From: Maylandia zebra
Lineage: Eukaryota > Chordata > Actinopteri > Cichliformes > Cichlidae
Assembly (NCBI RefSeq): GCF_041146795.1
Contig: NC_135175.1
Span: 25,747,075-25,811,074, forward strand
Reading direction: 5' to 3'
DNA: 64,000 bases
Shown: piece by piece, positions 59,814 to 64,000 of the stretch
Numbering within the stretch: the first letter of the stretch is position 1
Layout of the letters: every line of letters starts with the position of its first letter
Position numbers and translations under genes: made by a program
Notes under the pieces: model-generated
The model's input: only the letters and a program-made list of their open reading frames with translations
What the model was told of the DNA's origin: nothing
Database searches by the model: none

Positions 59814-60188
59814 TCAGCGCAGTAACATGAGTTCACCGCATTCCTCCATGATCTCTTGTATTTCTCTGCCGCTTTGGGCCTGAGTTGGCAGGCGGAACCG
59901 GAAGCGAAGAGCGTCGAGGCACAGCGACAACACAAACGGACCCCAGTAGTGGCTGTTAGGGAGGTCAGGCGCACGGTGTGTGACCCGGAGAACAAAATCC
60001 ATCTGCGTTGCGGTCTGTGCGTTTGCATCCATCTGCTCCACCTGACCATTTCGGAAGGCGGGCTTCACGCACCAGAATCTCAGCAGAAGAGGCTCGCCAC
60101 AGTAGATGTTAACCACAAAAACTCCACACTCTGCAGAGTCCTCTAGGACTCTGATACGGAGGATGTGATGAATCTGTAGCATTGCCAT
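59814..60188 (-). CDS. Unrecognised single-exon ORF, 124 codons, antisense in tmx3 intron 9
   Basis: The ATG (60188-60186) lies in GTCACCATGG, a near-perfect Kozak context, with an in-frame stop upstream. The stop is TGA (59816-59814). The protein starts MAMLQIHHILRIRVLEDSAE. Its middle reads VVNIYCGEPLLLRFWCVKPA and it has HYWGPFVLSLCLDALRFRF near the end. It looks like a soluble globular protein with mixed strands and a final amphipathic helix (GREIQEIMEECGEL). No membrane segment, signal peptide or known motif is seen. Base composition is more GC-rich than the surrounding intron. A splice-acceptor-like ctcctctcctcag lies upstream on the same strand, so a 5' UTR exon is possible. It could be a real nested gene, a retrocopy or chance. 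Confidence 0.4.
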   Translation of the reverse strand: MAMLQIHHILRIRVLEDSAECGVFVVNIYCGEPLLLRFWCVKPAFRNGQVEQMDANAQTATQMDFVLRVTHRAPDLPNSHYWGPFVLSLCLDALRFRFRLPTQAQSGREIQEIMEECGELMLLR

Positions 60189-61891
60189 GGTGACGGTGTG
60201 TTAAACTTGTCAAGGACTGAGGAGAGGAGCAGCATGGCAAAATGACATGGTTGTGTCCTTCCTTTCTTTGTCCTTTTCAGTCGTTCGTAAACTGCAGAAG
60301 AAAAAAACTTTGATTATTTAGTATAGTAACACAGAAACTGAGTCATTAAGCATTAGACACTTACCTCAAGTGATAGCAAAAGAGAAATTTAAGAAAGTGG
60401 TTTGCCTCGCTTTTTTAAAGACTTATAGCCTTCAGCCTCGGCTTTCTGTCCATCTGCTGTAGTATGCTTCTAGTCTCCCTGAAGGTCTTCTGGCTAAATG
60501 TTGGATGAAGGAATAAATGAGTCAACCACACCTCATATGGTTTGCTGTTGCCCTCACTTTGCATGGTGTTCAGTCAGAAAATTTTATATGGCTAAACTTA
60601 TGAGCCCATTTGCATAGGCACCTAGTGACACTGTTTTATGGCAGGCTGTGACGTTTAGTCAAGCGTGTGAGTATTATACTGTGAAACTGACACGTTCTTT
60701 TTTTGCTGCACTGTTGTTTATCTTCTAGCTTTAGAGGCCGACAGCTGCCAAGATATTCTAACGACTTTGATCATGCCCCCCCGCCAACTATTTGCTTTCA
60801 TATGTATTTTCCGAATACACAGATTCAAAGTACTCATTAGAAATTCACTGCACACTTGCTGTTCTTGCTGTGCACTCTTGTTTTTAAAGAACGGGTCCCA
60901 CTGAGCACAACCACACTGTCCAAACACAAGCTCTCGCTTTGTGTAAAATGATATTTGACATGTTATTGTTTAGCTTTGATTGCTTTAGTGCGCATCACAA
61001 ATAGCGGCATCCCCTTTGAAAAGCACTGTTAAGATATAGTAGAACACAGAAGCTCATACATATTTAATTATCCAAATCCTCTGTTTCATACAGTTATACA
61101 GGTCTGCTCTGCTATTGTGCTTCAAAGGCCAAGTGGTTTTGATCATTGTGTAGCTGCATTGAAAGCTACTGGGCAACATGTAAGAAAGCAGAAAAATATA
61201 ATTAGCATATATGTCAGCATGCACAGTATGGCATTTGTAACTGTTTCACTTGCCAACAGTCTTTAGACACGTTTTTGGGTCTTTGAGTCCTCCTAATGCT
61301 CAGAGCTCCACATAAGGCTTCCTGTTAATCTGACTCAGTGGTTAATGGTTTGGCCTTTCCACTCCTTGTATGGAAACATTCATAATGCTGCCAGCTGTGA
61401 GGCCGAATGTGTTTGCATATGTTTATTGGGATCATGTAAATGACAGGATGATTAACAGTTTGTGAATGTGATGACAGAAAAGATCACACTTAAACAGGTG
61501 ATAACACAATGATGACATTTTGGTACAGCGCACACGGTCAGCCTTCATTTCACTGGTTATTGCAATCTGCAGTGTTGGCAAGGTCAGCGTGAATGACATT
61601 GATGGAAACTGGTTGTTGTTTTTACTTTGTTTGGACAGAGGAGTGGTGGGTGGGAGATGGGGTATGAAGTGCAAAAAAGGCAGAGATGCTGCATGTAAAT
61701 TGTGACCGTGGATTTCACGATCTTATTTTGGATAATTGTTTTTGGAAAGTGGACAAAAGTATTTAGACATGATTAACATAAGTCAAATGTTTAATTATTG
61801 TCAAATTATTAGGTCAAAATGATCAAATTATTGTTCCAGCTGCTGGTGTAATGTTTAATTACTAATTTATTGCTGAGCTATAAGTACATAA

Positions 61892-62257
61892 TGTAGAGTG
61901 GAACCCCGACTTACGAAATTAATTCGTTCCCAAGGGTCTTTCGTAAGTCGAAAATTTTCTTAAGTCGAAGCACCCATCGCGCCTTTTGAGTGACCGATAG
62001 GCTATTGGCTAATTGCTAACTGCAACAACAATACACCGTTTAAGTGGAATAGCGAAGCGCAAGTACGAAAGCCAAGGGGGTTGTCACATGATCCGGAAGG
62101 CATTGTAGGCATTCTGGGCTCAGCCAATCAGAGCCAGCGGATTTCGTTATGCGGGCATGTTGCCGTAACACGGGCAGAAATATTGCCGTTAAGTGCCTAC
62201 ATAACTTGAATTTTTCGTTAAATGGGGTATTCGTAAGTCGGGGTTCCACATTCTGCA
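61892..62257. mobile_element. Non-autonomous DNA transposon with perfect 20-bp terminal inverted repeats
   Basis: gtggaaccccgacttacgaa (61898-61917) and its exact reverse complement (62230-62249) bound the element. The match extends outwards imperfectly (tgtaga against tctgca). A sub-terminal repeat of ttcgtaagtcgaaaa/taagtcgaag lies just inside the left end. It has no ORF. The target duplication is not clear, so the superfamily is not assigned. Confidence 0.8.
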
Positions 62258-64000
62258 GTTGCATGCAAATTACAGTGGAGTAATTAAAGTAGGAATACAG
62301 TGAAGTACTTCAGTGAATTTACTTTAGTAGTAAGTCTACTTACTACATGGCTCTTGTCCACTTTTCTATATTTTTTTATTCATGTGGCATTTGTCACCAA
62401 CAGTGGCTTCTTCTTCACTATAAATAATATAACTAACTATAACCGATATAGCTTTGTTTGATTTGATTGCTCAAGCATTACCTTACATGAATATGAGCTG
62501 CTAGCTACTGACAGCATCATTTTTTTTCTTTATCTTTACCCGATCCTATAACTGAGCAATACATAAAATATTTTTATATCACACTCTTTTTATTTGTTGT
62601 TGTATTCCTATTTCCTTTTAGTAGTTGAGCCAACGCATCTTCTTTGTTAAACCTTATGTGTTCTTTTTTATAATAGCAAATTACCCATCATTACACCGAG
62701 CTTTGTGTCACATTTCAACACGTCATTCTCCTGGATCGTACGCTGTCTGAGTTATCTTTATGAAGCAGCTTCCTCCCCTCTCTATGCGTTTCCCCCTGTG
62801 GTTCTGTTTCTACACTTTTTGCATTGTCTTGGAGGTCTTCTGTGCCATTAACCTTCATCCTTGAAATGTGTCAGAGCTGCCTCCTCCCTCTGCTCCAAAC
62901 TCTGACACTGGATCATCCTCACTCCACCCACTGTCTGTTTATATTCCCCCTCATCTTTCTCTCTCACCTCCCACTGTGTGAACTCTGGGCTGAAGGGCTC
63001 CTGTAGGGCAGTATGGAGATTGTGAGGGTGGCGCCCGGGAAGAAAGCAGTTCTAATTTGTTTCAAGGTGAAGCAGGTTCAGTCGGTGTAGAGGTGGATCA
63101 GGCTGTACAACCCCAGTATGGGGCCTCCGAGCTTTCTTTTGCTTCTGGGGTAAAGTTGGGAAGCTGCATGCTGTCTGTAAAGCCAGAACATCTGTGGAAA
63201 GAACTCTCTGGAATGTCTGCCCTATCCACTGACTCAGCAGTCTTAACAGCAAGGCTCCGCTCCCTTTGCACAGTATAATCACTGAGGAATAGTTTCTAAT
63301 ACTACTGTAAGCTACGACCTTGGGGGGGGTTTAAAAGTGTGTTCCAGGTTTTAGCTTGTCATGTTTAGTATTATGCTTCCAGCTCACTTGGAGCCCTGCA
63401 GGATGAGAATCATGTTAAAAGTCATCAGTGTTCTTGTAATTACTATGATGGTAGCGAAAGGTCACGGTAACTTATTAACGTGTCATAATAAGGTCCCGGC
63501 TACATTTGACATCAATTATGAGCGTCCTGTAGCCTCTCAGCTGGAGAAAACGGTGTTGTTTAAGCAGCTTCGTTACACCCTATTTATACCCTCCAGGGAC
63601 ATTCTCTGCTTCCTGTTTGCGTGTTGCCTCCAGATGTTAGAGGAGCAACAACATGTGGCTCGCATTCAGGAAGTAATTTTTTATTTTTCTGTCTTTGTTT
63701 ATTTTTTTTTATTTATATGGTGCATTTGATAGGATTTTTTTTTCTTCTCTTGTTGCATCTGTTGAATTATACATTTGCTCCAGATGTGTTAAAAATAAAT
63801 GTATGGTTGCAGAATCATTTACAAACCAAATGTGATGTTTTTCTTTCCTTAGCTGTTAAAATTAGGTCAGGTTAGCCAGCATTTTGGGGGAAAAGGCATC
63901 AATTGTGAATGAAAATTACAGTATTTTTCCTCTTAATGTTCTTGACAGCCATCTATTTGATAAATAGTAATTAATCTGGAAATGTGACTGTGAACAGTCA

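Larger units (their letters stand above)
59269..64000 (+). other. tmx3: tmx3 intron 9 (runs off the window)
   Basis: Starts with GTAAGT. The next tmx3 exon (expected to begin with an EDGD-type sequence) was not found, so the intron is at least 4.7 kb. It holds the antisense ORF and a TIR element (61892-62257). Pyrimidine-rich segments occur at 62760-63000. Nothing else is recognised. Confidence 0.7.

Noticed and set aside
59856-60146. 96-codon plus-strand frame opposite the nested antisense ORF
   Set aside because: Shorter, weaker start context and less protein-like than the minus-strand frame it mirrors.
59269-64000. The tenth tmx3 exon
   Set aside because: I looked for the expected acidic EDGD-type start after an acceptor and found none; the exon probably lies beyond the window.

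Overview
The window is eukaryotic nuclear DNA from a ray-finned fish. The evidence is four vertebrate genes with GT-AG introns, AT-rich introns full of short homopolymer and TA runs, and teleost-type repeats: Tc1-like relics, a hAT-like MITE, an L2/Maui-type LINE tail, (ATGG)n-tailed retroposons and a solo LTR. A percomorph or cichlid-like fish would fit the repeats and compact introns, but this is inference and the species cannot be read directly. No bacterial, phage or CRISPR content is present.

Layout: (1) 1-17310, plus strand: the 3' part of gli3, the Hedgehog-pathway zinc-finger transcription factor. Seven coding exons (1429-15380, 1,214 codons) cover all five zinc fingers, the PKA-site cluster and the C-terminal activation domain, followed by a 1.9 kb 3' UTR. 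(2) 18400-27534, minus strand: complete prpf4b, the spliceosomal PRP4 kinase, with 16 coding exons encoding 1,014 residues, tail-to-tail with gli3. (3) 27535-37459: about 10 kb of intergenic DNA with only repeat relics recognised. (4) 37460-49330, plus strand: complete pxdc1 (PX-domain protein, 5 coding exons, 233 residues) with an 8 kb first intron and a 2.5 kb 3' UTR. (5) 50383-64000, plus strand: the first nine coding exons of tmx3 (ER thioredoxin-family transmembrane protein). The gene runs off the right edge inside its tenth intron-exon unit.

Exon boundaries were placed by hand from GT-AG sites, reading-frame phase and remembered family sequences. In prpf4b, pxdc1 and tmx3 all phases close without a frameshift, which strongly supports the models. 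The genes do not form a functional pathway. In human they lie on different chromosomes, except prpf4b and pxdc1, so the order reflects fish synteny.

Most notable observations: an unrecognised 124-codon single-exon ORF with a strong Kozak context, antisense in the last visible tmx3 intron; a 589-bp solo LTR with a perfect 5-bp target duplication; two copies of one retroposon family, each with a perfect 14-bp target duplication; a CGYC active site in tmx3 where the family usually has CGHC; two in-frame competing splice donors in gli3; and acidic and glycine-rich insertions in gli3. I saw no convincing wholly new multi-gene system.
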